Shown: piece after piece, positions 55,179 through 64,000 of the stretch
Position numbering within the stretch: position 1 is the stretch's first letter
Layout of the letters: every line of letters starts with the position of its first letter
Source of the DNA: Bacillus oleivorans
Lineage (GTDB): Bacteria; Bacillota; Bacilli; Bacillales; JC228
Reading direction: 5' to 3'
DNA: 64,000 nt
Assembly: GCF_900207585.1 (NCBI RefSeq)
Contig: NZ_OAOP01000007.1
Span: forward strand, 1 to 64,000
The notes under the pieces: generated by a model
What the model saw: only the letters and a program-made list of their open reading frames with translations
What the model was told of the DNA's origin: nothing
The model's database searches: none
Made by a program: the position numbers and the translations under genes

Positions 55179-57440
55179 ATGATAAAAAAGCAGCCCTCTA
55201 TGACGAAAGGAGCGGTTCTTCTCTTTTTTGGATTCGGACTGCTCTTTTTACTTTTAGTAAGTCGGTTTGTATATTTACAGTCAGTTGGTGAGGTGCAAGG
55301 TAAGTCACTAGCTGAGGAAGCGATTAATTTATATACCAATGAAAATTCAATCGAAGCTTCGAGAGGTAGTATCCTGGATCGAAACGGTCAGGTTATTGCA
55401 GAAGATACAAATACGTTTAAACTCGTAGCGGTAATTTCACCAAAAGCTTCTGAAGACGATCCGGAAAATCCAAGACATGTTGAAGATAAGCAAATGACCG
55501 CGGAAACATTGTCCGAATTTATCCCGATGTCTGCTGAAGAGATCTTCAATCGATTGAATCCAGAAAATAAAGATCTCTGGCAGGTTGAATTCGGTACAGC
55601 AGGATCCTCCATTTCATATAGTGTAAAAGAAGAAATTGAAGCACTAGAATTACCCGGCATTTATTTATACAGGGAACAGCAAAGGTTCTACCCGAACGGA
55701 GTCTTTGCTTCACATTTAGTCGGATTCACGCAATTAGAAAAACAAGAAGACGGAACAGAGAAAATGGTCGGGCAGCTTGGTATTGAACAAAGCTATCAGG
55801 AATTTCTGGAAGGAAAAAATGGGAAAATGCAATACCAAAGTGACGCTTGGGGAGTTCTATTGCCAGATGGCAAAGAACAGATCATCCCTTCTCAAAATGG
55901 AGATACTATTTACTTAACGATAGATACCAAAATTCAAACTTTCTTAGAAGATGCGATGACTACCGTCCAAGAACAATACAATCCAAAACAGATGATTGCC
56001 ATTATAGCAGATCCCGATACAGGTGCAATTTTAGCAATGTCACAGCGGCCGACTTTCCATCCGCAAACAAGGGAAGGAATCAATGAAACGTGGCATAATT
56101 TAGCAATCGAATCAGCGTATGAGCCGGGATCTACCATGAAGATCTTCACATTAGCTGCAGCGGTTGAGGAGAACGCATTCAATCCAAATGCTAAATTTCA
56201 ATCTGGTCAGTTAAAAATCGGTCCTAATACAGTTAATGACCATAACTGGGGACGAGGTTGGGGAGAAATCACCTTTTTACAAGGGGTTCAGAATTCATCC
56301 AACGTTGGATTTGGAATATTAGCTCGAGATTATTTAGGATATGAAAAGTTTTTAGAGTATTTAAATAAGTTCGGATTTGGCAAGCCTACCGGAATTGGCC
56401 TTCCAGGGGAAGTAACTGGCAAAATTCTATATAACTATGAAATTGAAAAAATTACGACCGCTTTTGGACAAGGTACTACATTAACACCGATTCAGCAAAT
56501 TCAGGCAGCTACCGCAATTGCAAATGAAGGAAAAATGATGAAGCCGTATGTAGTGGGCCGAATTAAAGACGGTAATACAGGTGCTGTAATTGAAGAAACG
56601 GAACCAGAAGTAGTTGGCCAGCCAATCTCGAAGGAAACAGCAAAAGAAGTTTTAGATATATTAGAAACGGTTATAACGGCAGAAGATGGTACTGGTAAAC
56701 GTTATGCAATCGAAGGCTATAGCGTTGCTGGAAAAACAGGAACAGCACAAATCCCAGATCCTGAAAATGGCGGGTATTTAGACGGTTATGATGATTTTGT
56801 CTACTCCTTTTTAGGAATGGCTCCAAAAGATGATCCTGAGTTAATCATGTATGTAGCTATTCAACAGCCTGATTTAGATGAAGAAGTTTACGAGAGCGGT
56901 TCTGTCCCTGTGTCGATGATTTTTAATCCAGTTATGAAAAATAGTTTGCAATATTTAAAGATTGAACCTAATAATCTGCCAAAGCCAGAGCCTATTAGTG
57001 TTCCAAATTTGGTGGATGACAATAGTCAAAATTCATTTACTAAACTCGAAGAACTGGGGTTAACTCCTATCGTCATCGGCGATGGAACGAAAATTATGGA
57101 TCAAGTGCCACTGGCCGGCACAACGTTATTGCCGGGAGAACGGGTACTGTTATTGACGAATGGCACAAGAACTGTTCCAGATATGACGGGATGGTCCCTG
57201 CAGGATGTCATGAAATTCGTGAAAATTACAAACATCCAACTTAACAATTCCGGCAGCGGTTATGTTATTAGGCAAAGTCTTCCGGCTGGTTCTGAATTAA
57301 CCGATTCTGATATTCTCGTTGTGGAGCTGGAACCTCCGTCGAAAGCCTATGAAAAGGATGAGGAGGTTACAGACGAAGCTGGAGCCGATGAAGAACAAAT
57401 AGAAGACTCGGAAGATATAGAAGAACTTGAAGGAACTTAG
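55179..57440 (+). CDS. pbpB: Penicillin-binding protein 2B, septal transpeptidase
   Basis: A 753-residue class B PBP that cross-links septal peptidoglycan. Parts in order: membrane anchor (about 10–32), dimerisation domain with ASRGSILDRNG, and transpeptidase with the SxxK serine in EPGSTMKIF (about 318), SSN in QNSSNVGF and KTG in VAGKTGTAQ (about 519). Two PASTA repeats (SVPNLVDD…, TVPDMTGW…) and an acidic tail close it. ATG at 55179 follows GGAGGGG. FtsW is its expected polymerase partner. Confidence 0.96.
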   Translation: MIKKQPSMTKGAVLLFFGFGLLFLLLVSRFVYLQSVGEVQGKSLAEEAINLYTNENSIEASRGSILDRNGQVIAEDTNTFKLVAVISPKASEDDPENPRHVEDKQMTAETLSEFIPMSAEEIFNRLNPENKDLWQVEFGTAGSSISYSVKEEIEALELPGIYLYREQQRFYPNGVFASHLVGFTQLEKQEDGTEKMVGQLGIEQSYQEFLEGKNGKMQYQSDAWGVLLPDGKEQIIPSQNGDTIYLTIDTKIQTFLEDAMTTVQEQYNPKQMIAIIADPDTGAILAMSQRPTFHPQTREGINETWHNLAIESAYEPGSTMKIFTLAAAVEENAFNPNAKFQSGQLKIGPNTVNDHNWGRGWGEITFLQGVQNSSNVGFGILARDYLGYEKFLEYLNKFGFGKPTGIGLPGEVTGKILYNYEIEKITTAFGQGTTLTPIQQIQAATAIANEGKMMKPYVVGRIKDGNTGAVIEETEPEVVGQPISKETAKEVLDILETVITAEDGTGKRYAIEGYSVAGKTGTAQIPDPENGGYLDGYDDFVYSFLGMAPKDDPELIMYVAIQQPDLDEEVYESGSVPVSMIFNPVMKNSLQYLKIEPNNLPKPEPISVPNLVDDNSQNSFTKLEELGLTPIVIGDGTKIMDQVPLAGTTLLPGERVLLLTNGTRTVPDMTGWSLQDVMKFVKITNIQLNNSGSGYVIRQSLPAGSELTDSDILVVELEPPSKAYEKDEEVTDEAGADEEQIEDSEDIEELEGT

Positions 57441-57450
57441 TAAGGGTGGA

Positions 57451-57487
57451 TTCCTCTTAGGATAATTTCTAAGAGGAATTTTTTATG
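57451..57487 (+). terminator. Terminator after pbpB
   Basis: TTCCTCTTAG and CTAAGAGGAA make a 10-bp stem followed by T6. It separates the vegetative genes from spoVD. Confidence 0.88.
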
Positions 57488-57520
57488 TTGCAACACGGTA
57501 GAGTTGTGGTTAGAGTTCAT

Positions 57521-57756
57521 AGTTAATGGAACCAGTGTCTTTTAGAAATGAGGGGCAGTCAAGTCATTGCTGTTAGCGGACATACAATCCGTTATTTGCA
57601 CAAAACCCTTGGTTTTGCAGTTGCTAAAGGACATACGATCCTTTATTTGCCCAAAATGATTAAAAAATGGTAGTTAATGCCCCTTATAACGGAACCAATG
57701 TCCTTTAATTTCCGAAATACCCCTTTTTTTCACGAATAACGGAACCAGAGTCCTAT
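57521..57756. repeat. GGACAT…CCGTTATTT repeat cluster, copy set 2
   Basis: Five units occur between the pbpB terminator and spoVD: reversed (about 57521–57543), forward (57578, GGACATACAATCCGTTATTT), forward (57630, GGACATACGATCC), reversed (57685–57707, AACGGAACCAATGTCC) and reversed (57734–57756). Spacing is about 50 bases. The unit is the same as at 44.2 kb. No gene is visible here; the spoVD promoter must lie between here and 57877. Confidence 0.72.
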
Positions 57757-57877
57757 AAGTTGAGGGAATCCCTTTTGTCTGCAATTTAACTATCGATACT
57801 GACGGATTTTCAAGTTCTATCCGATCGGTGTACAAGCATATATTGGAACGAGCCTAAATTTGAGGAGGTTCCTAAAG

Positions 57878-59800
57878 TTGAAGCGAGTATCCCAAGTAAC
57901 TGTTCGAAAAAGACTCACTATTGCACTATTGGCGGGAATTTTTATCTTCTTTATTATTGATCTTAGGTTAGGCTATGTCCAGTTTTTCCTAGGAGATATG
58001 CTGACAGAACGGGCTCAAAATTCGTGGAGCCGTAATGTCCCATTTCAGGCTGAGCGCGGAGAAATTCTCGACCGAAACGGTGTTGTTTTAGCGACTAACA
58101 AAAGTGCACCGACAGTTTTTGTCATTCCAAGGCAGATTGAAAATCCCGCTGAAACCGCAGAAAAGCTTGCTTCGGTTCTGGGGATGTCTGTAGAAAAAGC
58201 GTACAAGCATGTTACAGCACAGGCCAGTATTGAAACCATTAACCCTGAAGGCAAAAAAATTTCAAATGAAAAAGCAAATGAAATTAAAGAGTTAAATCTA
58301 AATGGGGTTTACATTGGAAATGATTCGATTAGACATTATCCTGAAGGCAGCTACCTTTCCCATGTCTTAGGATTTGCCGGGATTGATAACCAAGGGCTTA
58401 TGGGCCTTGAACTTTACTATGATGAACAACTAAGCGGTAAAAGAGGGGCAGTTGAATTATATCTGTCAGCCAAAGGGAAAAAGATGCAAGGTTTGGCCGA
58501 TGAATTTGAACCGCCCGTTGATGGTTTGGACCTGAAATTGACCATAGATTCTACAGTTCAAACGATTATTGAAAGAGAATTAGATCTTGCTGAGGCAAAA
58601 TATAATCCGGATGGAATTATTGCAATCGCAATGAACCCAAATAACGGAGAAATTTTAGCGATGTCTTCCCGGCCAACTTTTGATCCAGCGGACTTTCAGG
58701 CTGTGCCGCAAGAAATCTACAATCGAAATCTCCCTATTTGGAGTACATATGAGCCAGGTTCAACCTTTAAAATTATTACACTTGCAGCAGCACTAGAAGA
58801 AGGAAAGGTTGATCTGGAACATGATTACTTTTATGACAGCGGCGAGATAGAGGTTGCCGGGGCACATTTACATTGCTGGAAAGGCGGAGGGCATGGAAGC
58901 CAAAGCTTTTTAGAGGTTGTGCAAAATTCGTGTAACCCTGGATTCGTTGAGTTAGGGATGAGATTAGGAGAAGACACTTTATTTCAATACATTAGAGATT
59001 TTGGATTTGGCTCCAAAACAGGGATTGACCTTCATGGCGAGGGGTCAGGAATTCTGTTCAGAGAGGATCAAGTTGGTCCTGTTGAACTTGCCACCACCGC
59101 ATTTGGTCAGGGGGTTGCTGTCACACCGATTCAGCAAGTCGCTGCTGTTTCCGCAGCGGTTAACGGAGGAGTTCTTTATACGCCATACGTAGCAAAAGAA
59201 TTCATTGACCCTGAAACAGGAGAAGTTGTCAGCCGTAATACCCCTGAAGCGAAACACCGGGTTATTTCGGAGGAAACATCAGAAAAGATCAGGTATGCTT
59301 TAGAAAGTGTGGTTGCCCAAGGGACAGGGAAAAATGCCTTTGTGGATGGATACCGGGTTGGAGGAAAAACGGGTACTGCTCAAAAAGCACAAAATGGTCG
59401 CTACTTAGAGAATAATTATATTGTATCTTTTATGGGATTTGCTCCAGCAGATGACCCCCAAATTGTGGTCTATGTGGCTGTTGATAATCCAAAAGGAACG
59501 GTCCAATTTGGAGGAACCGTTGCAGCCCCAATCGTAGGAAATATTATGAGGGACGCACTTCCATTATTAGGAGTTGAACCTAGGAAAAATCAAATCGAAA
59601 AAGAGAGAACTTGGCTCGATACTCCAATAGTAGAGGTACCGGATTTAGTCGGATTGACTAAAAGTGAGATCATTCAAGCACCTTATACGCTTAACTTAGA
59701 GGCAAACGGAGAAGGAAACGTTGTCGTTGAACAGGCACCAAGAGCGGGAGTAAAAGTAAAAGAAGGGTCAACTATCAGAATCTATTTCTCAAATCCTTAA
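57878..59800 (+). CDS. spoVD: Sporulation-specific PBP SpoVD
   Basis: A 640-residue class B transpeptidase that builds spore cortex with SpoVE. Order: anchor (about 12–30), dimerisation domain (AERGEILDRNG), and transpeptidase with SxxK in EPGSTFKIITLAAALEEG (about 295), SCN in VQNSCNPGF and KTGTA in VGGKTGTAQK. One C-terminal PASTA repeat is present, against two in pbpB. TTG at 57878 follows GGAGGTTCC; the frame from 57860 begins inside that site. It is presumably under sigma-E control; I did not identify the promoter. Confidence 0.95.
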   Translation: MKRVSQVTVRKRLTIALLAGIFIFFIIDLRLGYVQFFLGDMLTERAQNSWSRNVPFQAERGEILDRNGVVLATNKSAPTVFVIPRQIENPAETAEKLASVLGMSVEKAYKHVTAQASIETINPEGKKISNEKANEIKELNLNGVYIGNDSIRHYPEGSYLSHVLGFAGIDNQGLMGLELYYDEQLSGKRGAVELYLSAKGKKMQGLADEFEPPVDGLDLKLTIDSTVQTIIERELDLAEAKYNPDGIIAIAMNPNNGEILAMSSRPTFDPADFQAVPQEIYNRNLPIWSTYEPGSTFKIITLAAALEEGKVDLEHDYFYDSGEIEVAGAHLHCWKGGGHGSQSFLEVVQNSCNPGFVELGMRLGEDTLFQYIRDFGFGSKTGIDLHGEGSGILFREDQVGPVELATTAFGQGVAVTPIQQVAAVSAAVNGGVLYTPYVAKEFIDPETGEVVSRNTPEAKHRVISEETSEKIRYALESVVAQGTGKNAFVDGYRVGGKTGTAQKAQNGRYLENNYIVSFMGFAPADDPQIVVYVAVDNPKGTVQFGGTVAAPIVGNIMRDALPLLGVEPRKNQIEKERTWLDTPIVEVPDLVGLTKSEIIQAPYTLNLEANGEGNVVVEQAPRAGVKVKEGSTIRIYFSNP

Positions 59801-59807
59801 AAGAGTT

Positions 59808-59845
59808 GTGGGCGGGCTGCTTCTTGCATTTCCGCCCTTTTTTCC
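59808..59845 (+). terminator. Terminator after spoVD
   Basis: GGGCGG and CCGCCC pair round a 16-base loop, followed by T6. Confidence 0.75.
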
Positions 59846-60120
59846 ATAGGATTTAAATTTGTGCGTATCAACTGAAGAAAAGCTGGATTCACGATTAGCA
59901 GGTTTAACAAAATCATACTTAACTTGAACGCACAATTTTAAAAAACTGTGTGCAACAATAACTTTCCAAATCCCATTTTTCTGTTACAATCCTATGTTTT
60001 TTTTGAAACAAATAGCGAAATAGGAATGTTTCATGTAAAATGGATATGACTTTTGACACTTTCGAAAGGGACACCTATGATAAACGGACATCTGAGTTAT
60101 GAATAAAGCGAGGTATTTGA
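59846..60120. other. Gap between spoVD and murE
   Basis: No gene seen. AATTTGTGCGT (about 59857–59867) is mirrored by ACGCACAATTT (about 59927–59937), a long-loop inverted repeat. A TACAAT near 59985 is the best −10 candidate for murE. The murE ribosome site GCGAGGT is at 60108–60114. Confidence 0.45.
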
Positions 60121-61587
60121 ATGAAACTAAAGCAGTTAATTGAACATTTACACATTCCAAATCAGCCGGAATTACCGGATATAGAAATAACTTCAATCGA
60201 ACAAAATGACCAATTGGTTCAGGAAGGAAGTCTCTTTATTTGTATTAAAGGACATCGGTTCGATGGACATGATTTTGCACATGAGGTTGTGCAAAAGGGA
60301 GCTAAAGCGATATTAGCAGAACGTCCGCTTGATGTGCAGGTTCCTGTTATTGTTGTTAAAGATACAAAAAGAGCAATGGCTGTAATCGCAGATGCATTTT
60401 ATCAGCATCCTTCATCAAAGCTTCAGCTAGTTGGAATTACAGGAACCAATGGAAAAACCTCGACAAGTCATTATGTTGAATCTATTATGAAGCATTGCGG
60501 GAAAAATACAGGTTTGATTGGTACGATGTATCGCAAGGTAGGGGAAACAATTCTTCCGACGAAAAACACGACACCAGATAGCTTATCTCTTCAGCAAACC
60601 TTTTATACAATGAAAAATGAGGATGTAGAAGTTTGTGCGATGGAAGTATCCTCCCATGCTTTAAAGGAAGGCAGAGTGTACGGGGTCGATTTTGATATTG
60701 CTGTTTTTACAAATTTAACGCAAGATCATTTGGATTATCACGGAACTATGGAGGAATACCGTTTTACAAAAGGGCTGCTTTTTGCACAGCTGGGAAACAA
60801 ATATGATGTGAAACGTCCTAAGTACGCTTTATTAAATAGCGACGAAGCCGCGACAAAATATTATAAGACGGTTACTCCAGCCTTTATTTATACATATGGC
60901 ATTGAAAATGAAGCTGATTTTATGGCAATAGACGTGAAGACGAATAACAAAGGCACACAATTTCGACTTGCGACACCTTTTGGAGAAAAACAGGTACAAA
61001 TACCTTTAGTAGGTTTATTTTCTGTTTATAATGTACTGGCTGCTGCCTCGAGCTGTCTGCTTGCTGGAGCATCCTTTGAAAAGGTTTGTGAAGCCATTGA
61101 AAGATTAACAGGGGTGCCGGGACGGTTTGAGCTGGTTAGCGGTCCGCAAGACTTTACCATTGTCGTCGACTATGCTCATACACCAGACAGTTTAGAAAAT
61201 GTTTTAGAGACTATTCAGCAATTTAAAAAAGGTGAAGTTTGGGTTGTGGTTGGTTGCGGCGGCGATCGCGACAGAACGAAACGGCCGATTATGGCAAAGA
61301 TTGCGTGCGAATTAAGTGATCATGCAATTTTTACCTCGGATAACCCAAGGAGTGAAAACCCAGCTGCCATTATTGATGATATGGTTGAAGGCGTTAAAGA
61401 TTTTACAAACTATGAGGTAATGGTTGATAGAGAAGAAGCGATTAACCACGCTGTCCGCTCTGCCAGAAGAGATGATGTTATCCTTATTGCAGGAAAAGGC
61501 CATGAAACCTATCAGATTATCGGTGATGTCGTAAATGATTTTGATGATCGGATGGTAGCTAGAAAAGCAGTTGACACAATCTATTAA
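60121..61587 (+). CDS. murE: UDP-MurNAc-L-Ala-D-Glu:meso-DAP ligase
   Basis: A 488-residue Mur ligase that adds meso-diaminopimelate to the peptidoglycan precursor. The ATP loop is [18 protein letters not shown] near residue 106. The DNPRSENP motif near 405 is the diaminopimelate signature, so the wall should be mDAP type. VVDYAHTPDSLENVL and GKGHETYQ are further family marks. ATG at 60121 follows GCGAGG. Confidence 0.96.
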   Translation: MKLKQLIEHLHIPNQPELPDIEITSIEQNDQLVQEGSLFICIKGHRFDGHDFAHEVVQKGAKAILAERPLDVQVPVIVVKDTKRAMAVIADAFYQHPSSKLQLVGITGTNGKTSTSHYVESIMKHCGKNTGLIGTMYRKVGETILPTKNTTPDSLSLQQTFYTMKNEDVEVCAMEVSSHALKEGRVYGVDFDIAVFTNLTQDHLDYHGTMEEYRFTKGLLFAQLGNKYDVKRPKYALLNSDEAATKYYKTVTPAFIYTYGIENEADFMAIDVKTNNKGTQFRLATPFGEKQVQIPLVGLFSVYNVLAAASSCLLAGASFEKVCEAIERLTGVPGRFELVSGPQDFTIVVDYAHTPDSLENVLETIQQFKKGEVWVVVGCGGDRDRTKRPIMAKIACELSDHAIFTSDNPRSENPAAIIDDMVEGVKDFTNYEVMVDREEAINHAVRSARRDDVILIAGKGHETYQIIGDVVNDFDDRMVARKAVDTIY

Positions 61588-61602
61588 GAACGAGTGATTA
61601 CT

Positions 61603-61716
61603 ATGTTGAAAGTCCTATTTTATTATGAAAATCGTCTGATTATTTCTAAACAGGCATATGAATATCCTGAGTATTTGTTCCAATCTATCGAAAAAGGAGG
61701 GACTCTTTCATGTTAG
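61603..61716 (+). CDS. Possible 37-residue ORF running into mraY
   Basis: In the 122-base murE–mraY gap, ATG at 61603 opens a 37-codon frame ([17 protein letters not shown]…) that passes through the mraY ribosome site and stops at 61716, seven bases inside mraY. The site before it (GAGTG) is weak. It could couple translation into mraY or be chance. Confidence 0.3.
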   Translation: MLKVLFYYENRLIISKQAYEYPEYLFQSIEKGGTLSC

Positions 61717-62687
61717 AAAAGGTGATTATTTTTACCATTATTATGGCATTTACAATCACTGTCCTATTGTCCCCTCTTTTTATTCCTTTTTTAAGAAGGA
61801 TAAAATTTGGCCAAAGTATTCGTGAAGAAGGACCAAAGTCTCATCAGAAAAAATCGGGTACCCCAACAATGGGCGGAATTATTATCTTACTTTCGATCTT
61901 GATTTCGACTCTTGTGATGACAGCAAAATTTAGTGAGATTTCATTTGTCACGTTTTTATTATTGCTGGTTACAGCAGGGTTTGGCTTACTTGGGTTTTTA
62001 GATGATTATATCAAGGTAGCACTTAAACGAAACCTAGGATTAACGTCTAAGCAAAAATTATTTGGACAAATCCTGATATCCATTATTGTTTTTTGGATTA
62101 TGAAAGACAATGGCATTTCTACGGAGATAGGAATACCATTTACGAATATAGAGTTTGAGCTTGGCTGGTTTTACGCTTTATTTATTATCTTTTGGTTAGT
62201 TGGATTCTCCAATGCGGTTAATTTAACAGATGGAGTCGATGGATTATTATCTGGTACGGCAGCCATTGCATTTGGGGCCTTTGCTGTTCTCGCCTGGAAT
62301 CAATCGCAAATGGAGGTCGCTATTTTTTCTGTGGCTGTAGTTGGGGCGGTTTTAGGCTTTCTTGTTTTTAATGCACACCCTGCAAAGGTGTTTATGGGGG
62401 ATACCGGTTCATTGGCTCTTGGCGGGGCGATTGCGATGATCTCTATTTTGACTAAGCTAGAATTATTGCTTGTTTTAATTGGCGGCGTCTTCGTCATTGA
62501 AACATTATCAGTAATACTGCAAGTTGCATCCTTTAAAACTACGGGTAAACGTATCTTTAAAATGAGCCCCCTTCATCATCACTATGAAATCGTCGGGTGG
62601 TCAGAATGGAGAGTTGTTGTTACATTTTGGAGCGTAGGTCTGCTTTGTGCAGCCCTTGGCATCTATATTGAGGTGTGGGTGAGTTGA
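61710..62687 (+). CDS. mraY: Phospho-MurNAc-pentapeptide transferase MraY
   Basis: A 325-residue membrane enzyme making lipid I from UDP-MurNAc-pentapeptide and undecaprenyl phosphate. Ten spans; conserved loops are [19 protein letters not shown] with the Asp pair, [12 protein letters not shown] and [12 protein letters not shown], and HHHYE near the end. ATG at 61710 follows AAAGGAGG. It overlaps murD by 4 bases (TTGA). Confidence 0.96.
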   Translation: MLEKVIIFTIIMAFTITVLLSPLFIPFLRRIKFGQSIREEGPKSHQKKSGTPTMGGIIILLSILISTLVMTAKFSEISFVTFLLLLVTAGFGLLGFLDDYIKVALKRNLGLTSKQKLFGQILISIIVFWIMKDNGISTEIGIPFTNIEFELGWFYALFIIFWLVGFSNAVNLTDGVDGLLSGTAAIAFGAFAVLAWNQSQMEVAIFSVAVVGAVLGFLVFNAHPAKVFMGDTGSLALGGAIAMISILTKLELLLVLIGGVFVIETLSVILQVASFKTTGKRIFKMSPLHHHYEIVGWSEWRVVVTFWSVGLLCAALGIYIEVWVS

Positions 62688-64000
62688 GAAAAATAAATAC
62701 GTTTTTTCATAAAAAAATTCTTGTACTTGGGTTAGCAAAAAGCGGAGTCGGTGCTGCATCTCTGTTACACAAACTAGGTGCTTTCGTTACAGTCAATGAC
62801 TTTAAACCTTTATCAGAAAACCCGGAAGCCCAAGGTCTCTTACAGGAAGGGATAAAAGTGATCTGCGGAAGTCATCCGATTGAATTATTGGATGAGGGAT
62901 TTGAGTATATTGTTAAAAACCCAGGGATCCATTACGAGAATCCGCTCATAGAAGGGGCTATTAAAAGAGGAATTCCAGTAATAACAGAAGTAGAACTTGC
63001 CTATTTAGTGTCTGAGGCACCGTTTATTGCTATTACAGGTACAAACGGGAAAACAACAACAACTACGTTAATTTATGAAATGCTAAAAGCTGATGAAAAG
63101 CAGCCATTAATTGCCGGTAACATCGGTACTGTTGCATCGGATGTAGCTCAGGTCGCAACAAGCGATAATACGATTGTGATCGAGTTATCTTCTTTTCAGC
63201 TCATGGGAATTGAGCATTTTCAGCCGAAAATTTCAGTGCTGACGAACCTTTATGAAGCACACCTGGACTACCATCATTCAGTAAAAGCTTATTGGGAAGC
63301 AAAAGCAAATATTACGAAAAACCAAACTGAAAACGATTGGTTTATTTTTAATTCTGATCAGGATGTATGCTTGGCCATAGCTCATGAGAGTAAGGCAAGA
63401 CCTGTGCCGTTTTCAACAAAATCAAAGGTTGAAGATGGGGCTTATGTAGAAGATGGCTGGATTTATTTCTGTGGCGAGGCCATTATGAAATATAGGGATG
63501 TAGTTTTACCAGGAAGTCATAATCTCGAAAATATATTAGCCAGCATCAGTGCGGTCAAATTACATGGAGTGAGCAACCAGGCGATTCACAAAGTGCTGAC
63601 TAGCTTTTACGGAGTAAAACACCGGCTTCAGTATATCGATTCGATTGCAGGACGCAAGTTTTATAATGATTCAAAAGCTACCAATATTTTAGCGACAAAA
63701 AAAGCTTTAGAAGCCTTTGATCAGCCGATTATCTTGCTTGCAGGCGGACTGGACCGGGGTAACGAATTTGAAGAATTAATTCCAAGCTTGAAACATGTTA
63801 AAGCCACCATTACCTTTGGCGAAACTGCTCCAAAGATTGAAAGAGTAGCGAAAGAGGCAGGAATAGATTTAATTCAACGTGTCGATAATGTGGAAAAAGC
63901 GGTTCCACGAGCGTTTGAGATTTCGTCTGAAGGAGACGTTATTCTCTTGTCTCCAGCCTGTGCCAGTTGGGATCAATATAAAACTTTTGAAGTGCGTGGA
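62684..64000 (+). CDS. murD: UDP-MurNAc-L-Ala:D-Glu ligase, truncated by window end
   Basis: The first 439 codons of the Mur ligase adding D-glutamate. It opens [21 protein letters not shown]; the ATP loop is [18 protein letters not shown] near residue 115, and [18 protein letters not shown] and [17 protein letters not shown] follow. The TTG at 62684 overlaps the mraY stop and follows GAGGTGTGGG. Only about 10–15 residues should be missing beyond base 64000. Confidence 0.95.
   Translation, partial: MRKINTFFHKKILVLGLAKSGVGAASLLHKLGAFVTVNDFKPLSENPEAQGLLQEGIKVICGSHPIELLDEGFEYIVKNPGIHYENPLIEGAIKRGIPVITEVELAYLVSEAPFIAITGTNGKTTTTTLIYEMLKADEKQPLIAGNIGTVASDVAQVATSDNTIVIELSSFQLMGIEHFQPKISVLTNLYEAHLDYHHSVKAYWEAKANITKNQTENDWFIFNSDQDVCLAIAHESKARPVPFSTKSKVEDGAYVEDGWIYFCGEAIMKYRDVVLPGSHNLENILASISAVKLHGVSNQAIHKVLTSFYGVKHRLQYIDSIAGRKFYNDSKATNILATKKALEAFDQPIILLAGGLDRGNEFEELIPSLKHVKATITFGETAPKIERVAKEAGIDLIQRVDNVEKAVPRAFEISSEGDVILLSPACASWDQYKTFEVRG

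Overview
The window looks like chromosome from a spore-forming member of the Bacillaceae. Gene order follows the Bacillus subtilis speA–yktABC–yla–cta–ylb–dcw stretch almost gene for gene. It includes sporulation genes (ylaJ, ylbJ, gerR-like ylbO, ylbD/ylbE, spoVD), a caa3 cytochrome oxidase locus and the bacillithiol gene bshC. The sequence is AT-rich, with strong GGAGG-type ribosome binding sites and many TTG/GTG starts. All identities come from reading translations, motifs and gene order; no database search was run.

Layout. (1) 1–95: end of an IS3-family element with the first codons of its transposase, then speA. (2) 1.9–12.9 kb: yktA, yktB, ykzI, yktC, ylaF, typA, ylaH, a small unknown gene, ylaI, ylaJ, the PhoH-like ylaK, ylaL, glutaminase and ylaN. 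A roughly 1-kb gap at 8.5–9.5 kb holds two repeat families. (3) 13–28.4 kb: ftsW, pycA, ctaA divergent from ctaBCDEFG, a DUF420 gene, and ylbA, ylbB, ylbC. (4) 28.5–38.7 kb: a hotdog thioesterase, ylbD, ylbE, ylbF (ricF), ylbG, rsmD, coaD, ylbJ, ylbK, ylbL and ylbM. (5) 38.8–43.2 kb: an accessory island between ylbM and ylbN. (6) 43.3–53.1 kb: ylbN-rpmF, a crotonase-like gene, ylbO, ylbP, a three-gene acyl-CoA carboxylase, a panE-like reductase, a DUF3397 gene and bshC. (7) 53.3–64 kb: the division and cell-wall cluster mraZ-rsmH-ftsL-pbpB-spoVD-murE-mraY-murD, cut by the window end.

The most unusual part is the island. Positions 39330–42221 form a 2.9-kb element that starts TGT, ends ACA and is flanked by a perfect 5-bp duplication, GAGTT. 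Both ends carry three copies of an ACAATAAAG-type site. They are widely spaced on the left and in strict 20-bp register on the right, an arrangement like the TnsB sites of Tn7. No transposase lies inside; the cargo is a secreted DUF3888-like protein, a DUF3231 protein and a frameshifted membrane-protein gene. Removing the element and one GAGTT copy restores a reading frame across the junction, so a host gene (itself frameshifted) was interrupted. Just beyond it, a SAM-I riboswitch with its own terminator precedes an OsmC-family gene.

Several intergenic gaps hold repeats that no gene explains. These are about 20 tandem copies of a 20–21-bp unit before ylaK, a GGACAT…CCGTTATTT unit in mixed orientation at 44.2 and 57.6 kb, and a two-copy 52-bp repeat at 49.9 kb.
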